Below are positions 1 to 6,939 of a stretch of DNA of 17,550 bases, one piece after another. Numbering within the stretch: position 1 is the stretch's first letter; each line of letters starts with the position of its first letter. The stretch comes from Methanocorpusculum sp. Its GTDB lineage: Archaea > Halobacteriota > Methanomicrobia > Methanomicrobiales > Methanocorpusculaceae. The position numbers and the translations under genes are program-made. Below the pieces are notes generated by a model. The model was not told where the DNA came from, searched no databases, and worked only from the letters and a program-made list of their open reading frames with translations. The stretch lies in contig DALTYD010000021.1 of NCBI GenBank assembly GCA_029986255.1, positions 1 to 17,550 on the forward strand, written 5' to 3'.

Positions 1-1
1 T

Positions 2-1243
2 GCGATCATTGCACAAAAGGATTCTTATTGGAAGGTAGGGAGGAATCGTGTGGTGCGGTACAAGGGAGGATACAGTGTTCTCGGTTACATGGCGTATCAG
101 ATGCCTGGTTACGTTATGGAATTTTCGGAGTTTTTTTTCCAGCTTCTTCGAGATGGACTGTTTTGTGATCATATTCGTATTCTAGATTTAGGGGCAGGGC
201 CTGGTACTGTTGCAATAGCAGTTGCTCGTGTTCTGGAGCAGTGTAATGGAATTACTGCGGAAATTGTTTCGTTGGAACGTTCTGAGGTTTTCCGTGAGGC
301 ATACCAGACGATTGTACCGATGTTTGTTAAATTCACGGGAGATAACCTTATTGTTTCGCGCCCGATAGCAGCCGACATTATGGAGATGATTCCAGATGGA
401 GAATTTGATCTGATCGTATGTTCTAACGTGATAAATGAGTTGGATATTTATGATGATGCCAGAACTGATTTGATAATGCGACTCTCGGAACATCTTGTAC
501 GGGATGGTAGCCTAGTTTTACTTGAACCTGCGGATCTTTCGAGTGCGACATCTCTGCGAGATCTATCCCGTGATTTGAAGCATCGTGGTCTGACTCTGTA
601 TGCTCCTTGCAATGATATTCGCGGTGTCCTCTGCCGTGTTACCCCCTGCTGGACTTTTGCAACATATGCTGATATTAAGCCAACAAAGTTGATGTTTGCA
701 TTGGGTGGGGATGTGGATAGATTCCGGTTTATGAATACGGATGTGAAGTTTTCATATGCGATTCTTCGTAAAGATGGTCATAGAAAATGTGGATATCGCG
801 TGCCTGCATCAGCGAAACGTGCTCGACTATCTCAGCTAAAGAAACATGTTGGGAAACGCATTCATGTGGTTGTGTCGGTGATGTCCGCAGAAATCGGAGA
901 TGCAAAGAACTATTTGTATCTAGTTTGTGATGGTACTGGTGAAACTCCTGTGTATGTTGCTCTTCCAGCACATCATCGTAATTCTGGACATGAGGCTTTG
1001 CTTTCCGCTCCGTATGGAGCCGTGGTCGCGATTGATTCGGCTCTGGTGCGATTTAACTCAAAACAAAATGCCTACAATTTGCTGATGGGCCCAGATAGTT
1101 TTACGCGACTGATTGTTGGTGTTGCAGGTCCATCTGTTTCTGACAAGACTATAGTGCTGAGAGAGACGTATCGGCGACGCGGCTCAATGAGATCAGAGAA
1201 TAAGCATCATGTTTGTCGCAGCTATCCAAAGGTGAAAACATAA
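2..1243 (+). CDS. Rsm22-like small-ribosomal-subunit methyltransferase (5' end outside window)
   Basis: The reading frame is open from base 2, and the family signature around RYKGGYSVLGYMAYQMP begins before any good start codon, so the true start lies upstream and this is a 3' partial gene. Counting from the GTG at 50, a class I SAM-binding motif (ILDLGAGPGT) is at residues 44-53 and a motif IV-like segment (FDLIVCSNVINEL) at 119-131. Cysteines C187, C195, C200 and C247 follow, in the arrangement that in Rsm22/METTL17 binds a 4Fe-4S cluster, and KFSYAILRKDG is also typical. The C-terminal 130 residues contain an OB-like segment (YLYLVCDGTGETPVYVALP). The family is known to act in assembly of the ribosomal or mitoribosomal small subunit; whether the archaeal protein methylates RNA is not shown by the sequence. 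No co-directional neighbour follows. Family call is confident, exact role is not. Confidence 0.85.
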   Translation, partial: AIIAQKDSYWKVGRNRVVRYKGGYSVLGYMAYQMPGYVMEFSEFFFQLLRDGLFCDHIRILDLGAGPGTVAIAVARVLEQCNGITAEIVSLERSEVFREAYQTIVPMFVKFTGDNLIVSRPIAADIMEMIPDGEFDLIVCSNVINELDIYDDARTDLIMRLSEHLVRDGSLVLLEPADLSSATSLRDLSRDLKHRGLTLYAPCNDIRGVLCRVTPCWTFATYADIKPTKLMFALGGDVDRFRFMNTDVKFSYAILRKDGHRKCGYRVPASAKRARLSQLKKHVGKRIHVVVSVMSAEIGDAKNYLYLVCDGTGETPVYVALPAHHRNSGHEALLSAPYGAVVAIDSALVRFNSKQNAYNLLMGPDSFTRLIVGVAGPSVSDKTIVLRETYRRRGSMRSENKHHVCRSYPKVKT

Positions 1244-1678
1244 TTTTGGAATAAAGCCTGTTTGTTGTTCTCCGCAAATCTCGTCTTAATTCTTCTATTG
1301 TGTTGTCTCTATTTTCTCATTCAACCTTTGTAGTACAACCACGTTTCAATCGTTTTTCATCCTGAGTTGTATTTTTCTTTATACCATTGACATCATGTTT
1401 GAGCTAGAATCATTCAAGACTCTTGAAAAAAAAGTTGATAATTGTTAATCTCTCTTAATTTATTTGTACATTAACCATTTATTTATCCTGCGATGCTAAA
1501 AAAATATTTTTCTGTTTTGATTTTAGTGCGTCGTTCTAGTGCAAAGTTGATTGCATGGTGGTAATTATACTCCAAATATTCCTTTTTTTGATGGTTTTTA
1601 GTGGAAATTTATTAGAAAACTGAATCCATGAGAGTTTATATTGAATGTAGGTGATAATGGTTTTCGTGTACAAAATTG
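1244..1678. other. AT-rich intergenic region, convergent 3' ends
   Basis: This spacer lies between the stop codons of two convergent genes, the rsm22-like gene and purM. It is strongly AT-rich with many short T-runs on both strands. I see no RNA gene, no believable ORF and no clear hairpin terminator in it. Confidence 0.6.
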
Positions 1679-2677
1679 TTATTTTATTTCTTCATCATTT
1701 AGTAATACCTTATGCTCAGGAATCACATGCCCTACAACCTTTGCCCCTTTAACCATTGCTAGAATCTTTGTAACGTTTTCTTCAGGTACTATAAATGCAA
1801 ATCCCATTCCCATGTTGAATGTTCGATACAATTCGTTTGTTTCAAGTCTCCCCATATCCTTAATCCATTGTAAAATTTCGGGGATCGGCATCGGATTTTC
1901 AATGGAGACCCCATATGTACTACTTATACGCAGGAAATTTAGTAGGCCGCCCCCTGTTACATGACACATTCCATGTACATCTACCTCTCGGCAAACATCC
2001 AATACTTCAGAATAGATACGAGTAGGTGTTATTAATTCCTCTCCAATTGTTTTTCCCGATGGAAGTTCTACTGTGTATCCTCCATTTTCTGTTACTACTT
2101 TGCGTGCGAGAGTATAACCATTTGAATGAACACCAGAACTTGCAACACCTATTATCACATCTCCCGGAACAATCCTCTCTCCAGTTACAATCCGTTCTCG
2201 GTCCTGTACTCCAAGACACGTTCCTGCAAGGTCAAGACCATTAATCATACCCTTCAGTGTTGCGGTTTCTCCTCCAACGATGTTCAGATTTGCAAGTATT
2301 GCCCCTTTGTTCAGACCAATTCCTATCTGCATCATCTTATCGATGTTAACATATTCAGCTGCAATGTAATCTACAAATGCAATTGGTTCAATGTTCATCA
2401 CATACATATCGTTGACATTCATTGCAATGCAGTCAATTCCTATTGTTGTCCAGTCTCCAAGATCATCGGCAACCTGTATCTTTGTCCCAACCCCATCAGT
2501 ACAGAGTGAGAGGACTTTGGAGCCGAAATCGATCATGCTGGAGAAGTGGCCAACACACCCAAGCATACTATACTCTCCGGTTCGTTTGAAACTCAGTTGA
2601 TGAATCAGTGCTTTGATACCCTCTGTTTCAAGGTTAATGTCAACACCTGCCTCTTTGTAGGAATATTTTTCAATCAT
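1679..2677 (-). CDS. purM: Phosphoribosylformylglycinamidine cyclo-ligase (AIR synthetase)
   Basis: PurM converts FGAM and ATP to 5-aminoimidazole ribonucleotide in purine synthesis, in the cytoplasm. The 332-residue protein has normal family length and all expected motifs: LCTDGVGTK near 58-66, IDCIAMNVNDM at 81-91, IVGGETATL at 133-141, SSGVHSNGYTLARKV at 180-194, HVTGGGLLN at 239-247 and NMGMGFAFIV at 288-297. I chose the ATG at 2677 because its A is also the last base of the lysC stop codon (TGATG) and a GGAGG lies about ten bases upstream; a GTG one codon earlier is possible. The overlap implies translational coupling to lysC in a two-gene operon. PurM itself is intact although lysC is broken, so translation must now initiate independently or by local re-initiation. 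Function is very secure. Confidence 0.96.
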   Translation of the reverse strand: MIEKYSYKEAGVDINLETEGIKALIHQLSFKRTGEYSMLGCVGHFSSMIDFGSKVLSLCTDGVGTKIQVADDLGDWTTIGIDCIAMNVNDMYVMNIEPIAFVDYIAAEYVNIDKMMQIGIGLNKGAILANLNIVGGETATLKGMINGLDLAGTCLGVQDRERIVTGERIVPGDVIIGVASSGVHSNGYTLARKVVTENGGYTVELPSGKTIGEELITPTRIYSEVLDVCREVDVHGMCHVTGGGLLNFLRISSTYGVSIENPMPIPEILQWIKDMGRLETNELYRTFNMGMGFAFIVPEENVTKILAMVKGAKVVGHVIPEHKVLLNDEEIK

Positions 2678-3819
2678 CACTCATCATCCTCCAGATGGTA
2701 CTCTTCGTGAATTGCCCGTACTGCTCTTATCCCATCGACTTGTTTGACAACAAAGGAAACGTTTGTAGCATTACGTTGACACCTGCTTCCGCTAGTGTTG
2801 TGAATATTTCTCCCACAACGCCAGGTTTCCCAGTCATAATGGAACCGCTGACTTTGACGAGGCAGCTGTTCTGTATTAATGATACTGCTTTCACGATTCT
2901 TTTGTCTGCATGTGGTTTGCGGATAACAACTGTTCCTGGATATTCTGGGTTGAAAGTGTTTTTAACACGAACGGGTATATTCTTTTGCATTGCTGGAACT
3001 AGTGCCCGTGGATGGATTACTTTTGCACCGAAGTAGGACATCTCCATCATCTCAAGGAATGAGATCGATTTTATTACGCGAGCTTCAGGAATGAGTCGTG
3101 GATCTGTTGTCATAACACCGTCTACATCGGTCCAGATAAGAATTTCATCGGCATTGATCCCTGCACCTATGATTGTTCCAGAGTAGTCGGATCCACTTCT
3201 ACCCGAGTGTGGTGATTGTTCCATCTGCTGTACATCCCATATATCCCATGATAACTGGGATCTGTTCTGTGAGGAACATTCCTACTCGTGCATGGATTCG
3301 GGCATAGCTTTCAGCAAGTACTGTTGCGCTGTTGTGAACGCCGTTGGTTATAATCCCTGCATCACATCCACTCATGTAGCAGCTTGGAATACCTGCTTGT
3401 CGAAGTGCGGCACTAATGATAGGTGCCGATAGCCTCTCTCCGAATGAGATGATATAATCTTTGGATCGTGGTGTGAGTTCACGAAGATTATGTACGGTAA
3501 GCAGGATATTGGAAAGTTTTGTGAACTGGGCATCTAAATATTCACTGATTTCTTTCACATAGTTTGGTGCAACTACCTCCAGTACTTTCATGTGCCGACT
3601 GCGGATCGATGCGATGAACACATTGAGGGCAACTTTTCGCTTGCAATTGATCACTTCCTCGGCGATTGCGATTAGCTGATCGGTTACACGAGTCATGGCT
3701 GAAACTACCACTGCGATTTCGTTTCCTGTATCGTGGGATTCCTTAACAATTCTGATTACATTGGCAATGCATTTTTCATCACCGACGGATGTTCCTCCAA
3801 ACTTCATTACGAGTCGCAT
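2677..3819 (-). pseudogene. lysC: Aspartate kinase, frameshifted and deleted (lysC pseudogene)
   Basis: Aspartate kinase phosphorylates L-aspartate, the first step to lysine, threonine and methionine. The ATG at 3819, preceded by AGGTG eight bases upstream, opens MRLVMKFGGTSVGD; SFGERLSA follows. At CCC 3202-3204 (GGG on the coding strand) one extra base turns the conserved TTLGRSGSDYSG into TTLG-stop (TAG at 3199-3201). The gene resumes in another frame, including TDVDGVMTTDPR and FGAKVIHPRA, down to about 2770. There a second lesion deletes roughly 25 bases that should encode the ACT motif MISQGSSE. The last part (NVSFVVKQVDGIRAVRAIHE, then EYHLEDDE) is back in the first frame and ends at the TGA at 2677-2679. 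The reconstructed protein, about 388 residues, also seems one ACT repeat shorter than usual two-ACT aspartokinases. The first break falls inside the catalytic domain, so split subunits are unlikely to work. A sequencing error could explain the single-base shift but not the deletion. Confidence 0.9.
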
Positions 3820-3829
3820 CAGCTTTGCA

Positions 3830-3857
3830 CCTGTAATTAATGACCTGTAATTAATGA
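3830..3857. repeat. Perfect tandem duplication of a 14-bp unit in the lysC leader
   Basis: The unit CCTGTAATTAATGA occurs twice head to tail, at 3830-3843 and 3844-3857, with no mismatch. It lies 11 bases upstream of the lysC start, so the AGG that forms part of the lysC ribosome-binding site is also duplicated on the coding strand. A perfect copy suggests a recent slippage event. Confidence 0.9.
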
Positions 3858-4273
3858 TGTGTTGTGATATCTGATGAGTGCTGAGAGATGAAATAAATTG
3901 TCCATGTTTTGAATGTTGAACCTTTATTCTTGAGTTATTTATGAAAAAAACATAAAACATGAAGTTGAAGATGACATTTCAACATCAATAAAATTCTTTG
4001 GAACCAGATTTATTTAGAATTCAATGGTGTTTACATATATTTTGTGATGTTTTTTTTATCGCCGAGATGGAATGTGTTCAATTTTGTTTGATGCTGTCAA
4101 TGAATGAATTTAAATGAAACTCTCTTATCTTTGATGGGATGACTGTATTAGTCATTACTCCTTTCTCTCTTCGGTTGTGAGAATGTCTTTAATGCTTTGC
4201 TCTCATTCTTCTACATCTACCATATATTATTTATTCAAATATGTTTTAGTTGCAAATAGTGTAGTTATTTTTC

Positions 4274-4321
4274 AGTAAGTAAGTGAGTAAGTAAGTAAGT
4301 TAGTTAGTTAGTTAGTTAGTT
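4274..4321. repeat. Compound tetranucleotide microsatellite (AGTA/AGTT), 12 units
   Basis: Twelve tandem 4-bp units run without interruption: AGTA twice, AGTG once, AGTA three times, then AGTT six times. The tract lies just behind the 3' end of ribC and its T-run, not inside a reading frame. Such arrays mutate by slipped-strand mispairing. The blockwise change from AGTA to AGTT points to successive local expansions. Confidence 0.95.
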
Positions 4322-4324
4322 TTC

Positions 4325-4331
4325 AAAAAAA
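4325..4331 (-). terminator. T-run terminator after ribC
   Basis: Seven T in a row on the coding strand begin two bases after the ribC TAA. Oligo-T tracts without a stable hairpin are the usual archaeal terminators. Confidence 0.6.
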
Positions 4332-4333
4332 TA

Positions 4334-4795
4334 TTAACGCTTGACGGATCCTGCATCAGTGAATCCCTGACGTTGTCCTGTTCCAGCAAATTTTGTCATA
4401 TCTTGAGGTCGCGTTAACATCACAACGGCGTTGATGGCATGTTCGCGTGTTCTCTGTTCCAAAAGCAAGGCAAGTTCTGCATCATCTTTTGCTTCATCCT
4501 CGTGGACGAATACTTCGATGATGTGTTTGTTTGTCATTAATTGTGCCATTATAATTCCTTGTGATGCTTCATGGGTACAGATTTTATCCTGTTCTTTTCC
4601 CCCTGGCATCCCAAGTACCAAGACTATGTCACAGCTTTCCTCTTCGATGAGTTTTTTTGCGGCGACGGGGAGATCTTTAACTCCTGGAACTGTTACGCGA
4701 GTAATGCGAGCACTCGTGTGTTTTTTTAGTTCGTCAATAGCGAATGCTCCCATGTCGGCGCGAGCAAATGTAGTGTCTGCAATGCCGATGTTCAT
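4334..4795 (-). CDS. ribC: Archaeal riboflavin synthase
   Basis: Archaeal RibC catalyses dismutation of 6,7-dimethyl-8-ribityllumazine to riboflavin. It is related to lumazine synthase and not to bacterial RibE. The 153-residue length fits the family. Recognisable segments are IADTTFARADMG (4-15), VPGVKDLPVAAKKLI (36-50), LGMPGGKEQD (61-70), THEASQG (74-80) and the IEVFVHEDEA region (93-102). The ATG at 4795 has GAGGTG about nine bases upstream. The ATG overlaps the stop codon of an upstream relic frame (ATGA), so ribC was once the second gene of a translationally coupled pair. The C-terminal tail (GTGQRQGFTDAGSVKR) is also family-like. The gene looks intact despite the decayed partner. Confidence 0.93.
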   Translation of the reverse strand: MNIGIADTTFARADMGAFAIDELKKHTSARITRVTVPGVKDLPVAAKKLIEEESCDIVLVLGMPGGKEQDKICTHEASQGIIMAQLMTNKHIIEVFVHEDEAKDDAELALLLEQRTREHAINAVVMLTRPQDMTKFAGTGQRQGFTDAGSVKR

Positions 4796-5079
4796 GGTGA
4801 TACCACCTCTATTGCAACTATTTTTCCAAATGGTTTATTAAACTTTCCTTTTTCCATGGATATCAATTCTGCATTATGTTCTGCAATTCCTGTTCCAGCG
4901 AGTGCAAGTATATCGTTTTTTTGTAATGAATAATTGTTTTAATACATGAACTATCTTTTTATAGCAATTCTTGAATTTACAATTTCTGTGGGTAATTTCA
5001 TGTTTTGTCATCATCCGTTTCTGACAAGCTCTCTTATTGAGACTGGTCCTGCTGTTATGTGATGTACTTTAGTATTCAT
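4792..5079 (-). pseudogene. Relic of an unidentified gene co-transcribed with ribC
   Basis: One reading frame runs from ATG 5079 to TGA 4792-4794, which overlaps the ribC start as ATGA. It has 95 codons but four internal stops: TGA TGA at codons 23-24, TAG at 43 and TAA at 47. The stretches on either side read like real protein: TKVHHITAGPVSIRELVRNG at codons 3-22, MKLPTEIVNSRIAIKR at 27-42, and an unbroken 48-codon tail with NDILALAGTGIAEHNAELI and KPFGKIVAIEVV. All four stops could come from single C-to-T changes (CGA, CGA, CAG, CAA). No frameshift is needed. I do not recognise the family; the AGTG-containing tail weakly recalls pyruvate-kinase C-terminal-domain-like archaeal proteins, but that is only an impression. 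The far 5' end runs up to the purE promoter. Confidence 0.55.
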
Positions 5080-5097
5080 GGTATCAGGGTTGTTTGT

Positions 5098-5107
5098 ACA
5101 TATATGT
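5098..5107 (+). promoter_or_regulatory. TATA box of purE, probably leaderless
   Basis: ACATATATGT is centred about 26 bases upstream of the purE ATG at 5129. That spacing puts the transcription start at or next to the ATG. No Shine-Dalgarno sequence precedes this ATG, which agrees with a leaderless message. Confidence 0.6.
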
Positions 5108-5128
5108 GAAGAGACAATACTTATATTC

Positions 5129-5524
5129 ATGGAAGATGTTGCAGTAATTGCAGGTTCTGTATCAGATCAGGATATTGTCAATAAGGTAGTGACAACTCTT
5201 ACGCAGTATGCCATTTCATACGATGTGCAGATACTTTCTGCGCACCGTGATGTGGAGAAACTTGATGCTTATGTGAAAGAAAGTGAGGCGAAGGTGTTCA
5301 TCTGCATTGCAGGGATGTCCGCCGCACTGCCAGGTGTGGTTGCAGCAAGAACTACAAAACCTGTGATAGGTGTGCCAGTGTCTGGAAAACTTCTAGGCGG
5401 TCTTGATTCTCTCCTCTCGATATCTCAGATGCCAAAAGGAGTACCTGTTGCGTGTATGGCTGTTGATGGAGGAGAGAATGCGGCACACTTGACGTATCGT
5501 ATTTTGTCTCTCCTCCATGATTGA
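5129..5524 (+). CDS. purE: Phosphoribosylaminoimidazole carboxylase, PurE
   Basis: PurE forms 4-carboxy-AIR in purine synthesis, downstream of PurM. The 131-residue protein shows IAGSVSD at 7-13, the LSAHRD catalytic segment (36-41), AGMSAALPGVVA (61-72), KPVIGVPVSG (77-86) and the GGLDSLLSISQMPKGVPVA core (90-108) with a final VDGGENAAH. I prefer the ATG at 5129 to the ATG at 5078 because the family starts at VAVIAGS and the TATA box at 5098 fits a leaderless start here. The histidine of the class I motif AGGAAHLPG is replaced by alanine (A66), which fits a direct AIR carboxylase (class II) better than an N5-CAIR mutase; this is inference. No purK is seen in the window. The gene stands alone. 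Confidence 0.93.
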   Translation: MEDVAVIAGSVSDQDIVNKVVTTLTQYAISYDVQILSAHRDVEKLDAYVKESEAKVFICIAGMSAALPGVVAARTTKPVIGVPVSGKLLGGLDSLLSISQMPKGVPVACMAVDGGENAAHLTYRILSLLHD

Positions 5525-6222
5525 CGAAATGTACTACTTTTTCAGGAATTATTTTGCTATAGGAAACAAATATTATATCCAACCTCACTTATCTCTCTAT
5601 TTCTATGAGATTTGCGACCATTTTTGGAGTTTTCATCTCTATTATGGTCCTTGACTCTAAGGTTTCTTATTCTTCTTCATTACTTTAAAACTCAATACTG
5701 GTTCTCACGAGGATGTTATATTCAATAGCAATGTTTGGATGGGAGTCGTAGCCCTACCCGGCCTTTCTGTCATAGATAAATCCAATCATTATGATCTTGT
5801 TTATTGTAACAAAGACATCCATTTGAAGCTATTTATGATTGTTTTTCATCTTAAAATCATATATTTTCATTGAATATGTTTGTGATACTTTTATAGTATT
5901 TATATTTAATATTTAAGAATATAATTTAATTTATAATCGATTATTTCAAGTTATCCTATACTCTCTATTGCAATACTTATTATTGTGTTTATCGTCCGTC
6001 TCTTTTTCAGTAGCTGTGAATTTTATTACTTGACTCTCCTGTTTCTTCTCGAAAAATTCCCCTTGTTTTTTACTATTTCCTCTACAGGTTTGCCGAGGTC
6101 TCATGCTAAACACTACTCACATCTATGGTAAATATATCTCTCAGTAGGTTCCACTTAAATACCATTTCATCATCTAATCCAATTTCATGGGTGTTAGTTT
6201 ATTCCTCTTTATTGTCCCGAAG
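5525..6222. other. Long AT-rich spacer with possible coding shreds
   Basis: About 700 bp without an intact gene. A T5 tract near 5538 may end purE transcription. On the minus strand, 5685-5822 is an ATG-to-TAA frame of 45 codons with a single TAG at codon 23, and its second part (GYDSHPNIAIEYNILVR) reads protein-like. Segments near 5950-6100 (LGKPVEEIVKNKG) and 6108-6190 (GLDDEMVFKWNLLRDI) look similar but are broken by stops and frame changes. None can be assigned to a family with confidence, and chance is possible. Confidence 0.35.
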
Positions 6223-6230
6223 AAAAAAAA
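6223..6230 (-). terminator. T-run terminator after the FTR-like gene
   Basis: Eight T in a row on the coding strand start one base after the TAA of the ferredoxin-thioredoxin reductase-like gene. This is the longest such tract directly behind a stop in the window and supports that the gene is expressed. Confidence 0.65.
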
Positions 6231-6231
6231 C

Positions 6232-6525
6232 TTATTTCATAAAGAGTCTGCAGTGGCAATGACCATAATTTTCTACATCCATTTCTACATTTCGACAGGG
6301 ACAAATATAGAGCTTGTCAACATTTCGGTTACCACTTATCCGTCTGCAGGGACAATATCTCTTCCCATACATTAGCTTGTTGCGTGCAAGCCCCTCGACA
6401 ATTGATTCGACAATAATTTTGTTTGGATTCATTACCCATCCTTTTATTTTTGCAAATTTTTCAGAATCAGAATGGATTTTTTGGATCTGCCTGGATATTT
6501 CTTCTGTGTGTTGGGATTTTGTCAT
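6232..6525 (-). CDS. Ferredoxin-thioredoxin (disulfide) reductase catalytic subunit-like protein
   Basis: This 97-residue protein carries the complete six-cysteine signature of the FTR catalytic (beta) subunit: C58-P-C60, C75-P-C77 and C90-H-C92, set in YCPCRRISG, YICPC and YGHCHCRLF. In plant FTR, four such cysteines bind a 4Fe-4S cluster and two form the redox-active disulfide, so that ferredoxin electrons reduce a thiol partner. The intervals (14 and 12 residues) are longer in the second gap than in plant FTR (16 and 8) and match the methanogen form as I remember it. The N-terminus (TEEISRQIQKIHSDSEKFAK, then GWVMNP) fits the family. A T8 tract follows the stop. No Shine-Dalgarno sequence is evident. 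It is divergent from tfrA; no glutaredoxin or thioredoxin gene is seen beside it, so the partner is unknown. Confidence 0.88.
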   Translation of the reverse strand: MTKSQHTEEISRQIQKIHSDSEKFAKIKGWVMNPNKIIVESIVEGLARNKLMYGKRYCPCRRISGNRNVDKLYICPCRNVEMDVENYGHCHCRLFMK

Positions 6526-6939
6526 GAATTCTATTATTTTTTGGAAGAGATATCTGCTTTTGGTTTGAGAACCTGAGGTTGTCTATGATGTTCACTCTAT
6601 TCTTGCTGCTCCTTTCAAACGTACGTGCATAAAAATATCATTTGTCTCTCTACTGTCTTGCCTCTCTTCTAAATATATTTGAGTACATCTGTCTGAGAAT
6701 ATTTGACGTAATGTCGCTTTAATGCCCATCTTGGAGCAAAAAAATATTTTATTTCAGATGTTTATGATTATTCTGTTTTATTTTGATTGAAGCAATTCTA
6801 GCTGCACCAAACATCCACTATGTTCAATTGTCATCTATCTCTGCTATTCTTAATAGAATAAATATTTTTTTCCTTCAAACACGCGTTTTTATCTATTCAG
6901 CAGCACCATGTTATAGTATTAGAGTATTAGAGAGAGTTC
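6526..6939. other. Divergent promoter region between FTR-like gene and tfrA
   Basis: This 414-bp AT-rich region separates two divergent redox genes. It ends with the tfrA TATA-like element. A 45-codon frame on the minus strand (6592-6729) is open but has no recognisable features. I see no operator repeat. Confidence 0.5.
6910..6917 (+). promoter_or_regulatory. TATA-like element of tfrAB
   Basis: GTTATAGT is centred about 26 bases before the tfrA ATG at 6940, the distance expected for a leaderless archaeal message. Two copies of AGTATTAG lie between the box and the start. A GAGAG tract a few bases before the ATG could alternatively act as a weak ribosome-binding site. Confidence 0.45.

Larger units (their letters stand above)
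3820..4333. other. AT-rich spacer between lysC and ribC
   Basis: This 514-bp spacer holds the lysC leader with a 14-bp tandem duplication, a 6-bp inverted repeat (ATGACT 4139-4144, AGTCAT 4150-4155), the tetranucleotide microsatellite at 4274-4321 and the T-run behind ribC. An open frame leads into lysC from 3960, but its composition looks like leader, not protein. No gene is supported. Confidence 0.6.

Noticed and set aside
2727..3224. The second lysC fragment as an independent small-subunit gene, as in aspartokinases with an internal start
   Set aside because: The break is inside the catalytic domain, not before the ACT region, no ribosome-binding site precedes the internal ATG, and the fragment itself is frameshifted at its end.
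4139..4155. Inverted repeat ATGACT/AGTCAT as an operator or terminator
   Set aside because: The stem is only 6 bp, has no following T-run and is far from both flanking genes. Such repeats are expected by chance in this composition.
5685..5822. The in-frame TAG as a pyrrolysine codon
   Set aside because: The frame resembles no methylamine methyltransferase, is very short, and lies in a region with other broken frames, so decay or chance is the simpler reading.
6592..6729. 45-codon ATG-to-TGA frame on the minus strand upstream of the FTR-like gene
   Set aside because: No glutaredoxin CxxC or other motif is visible, and the length is compatible with chance.
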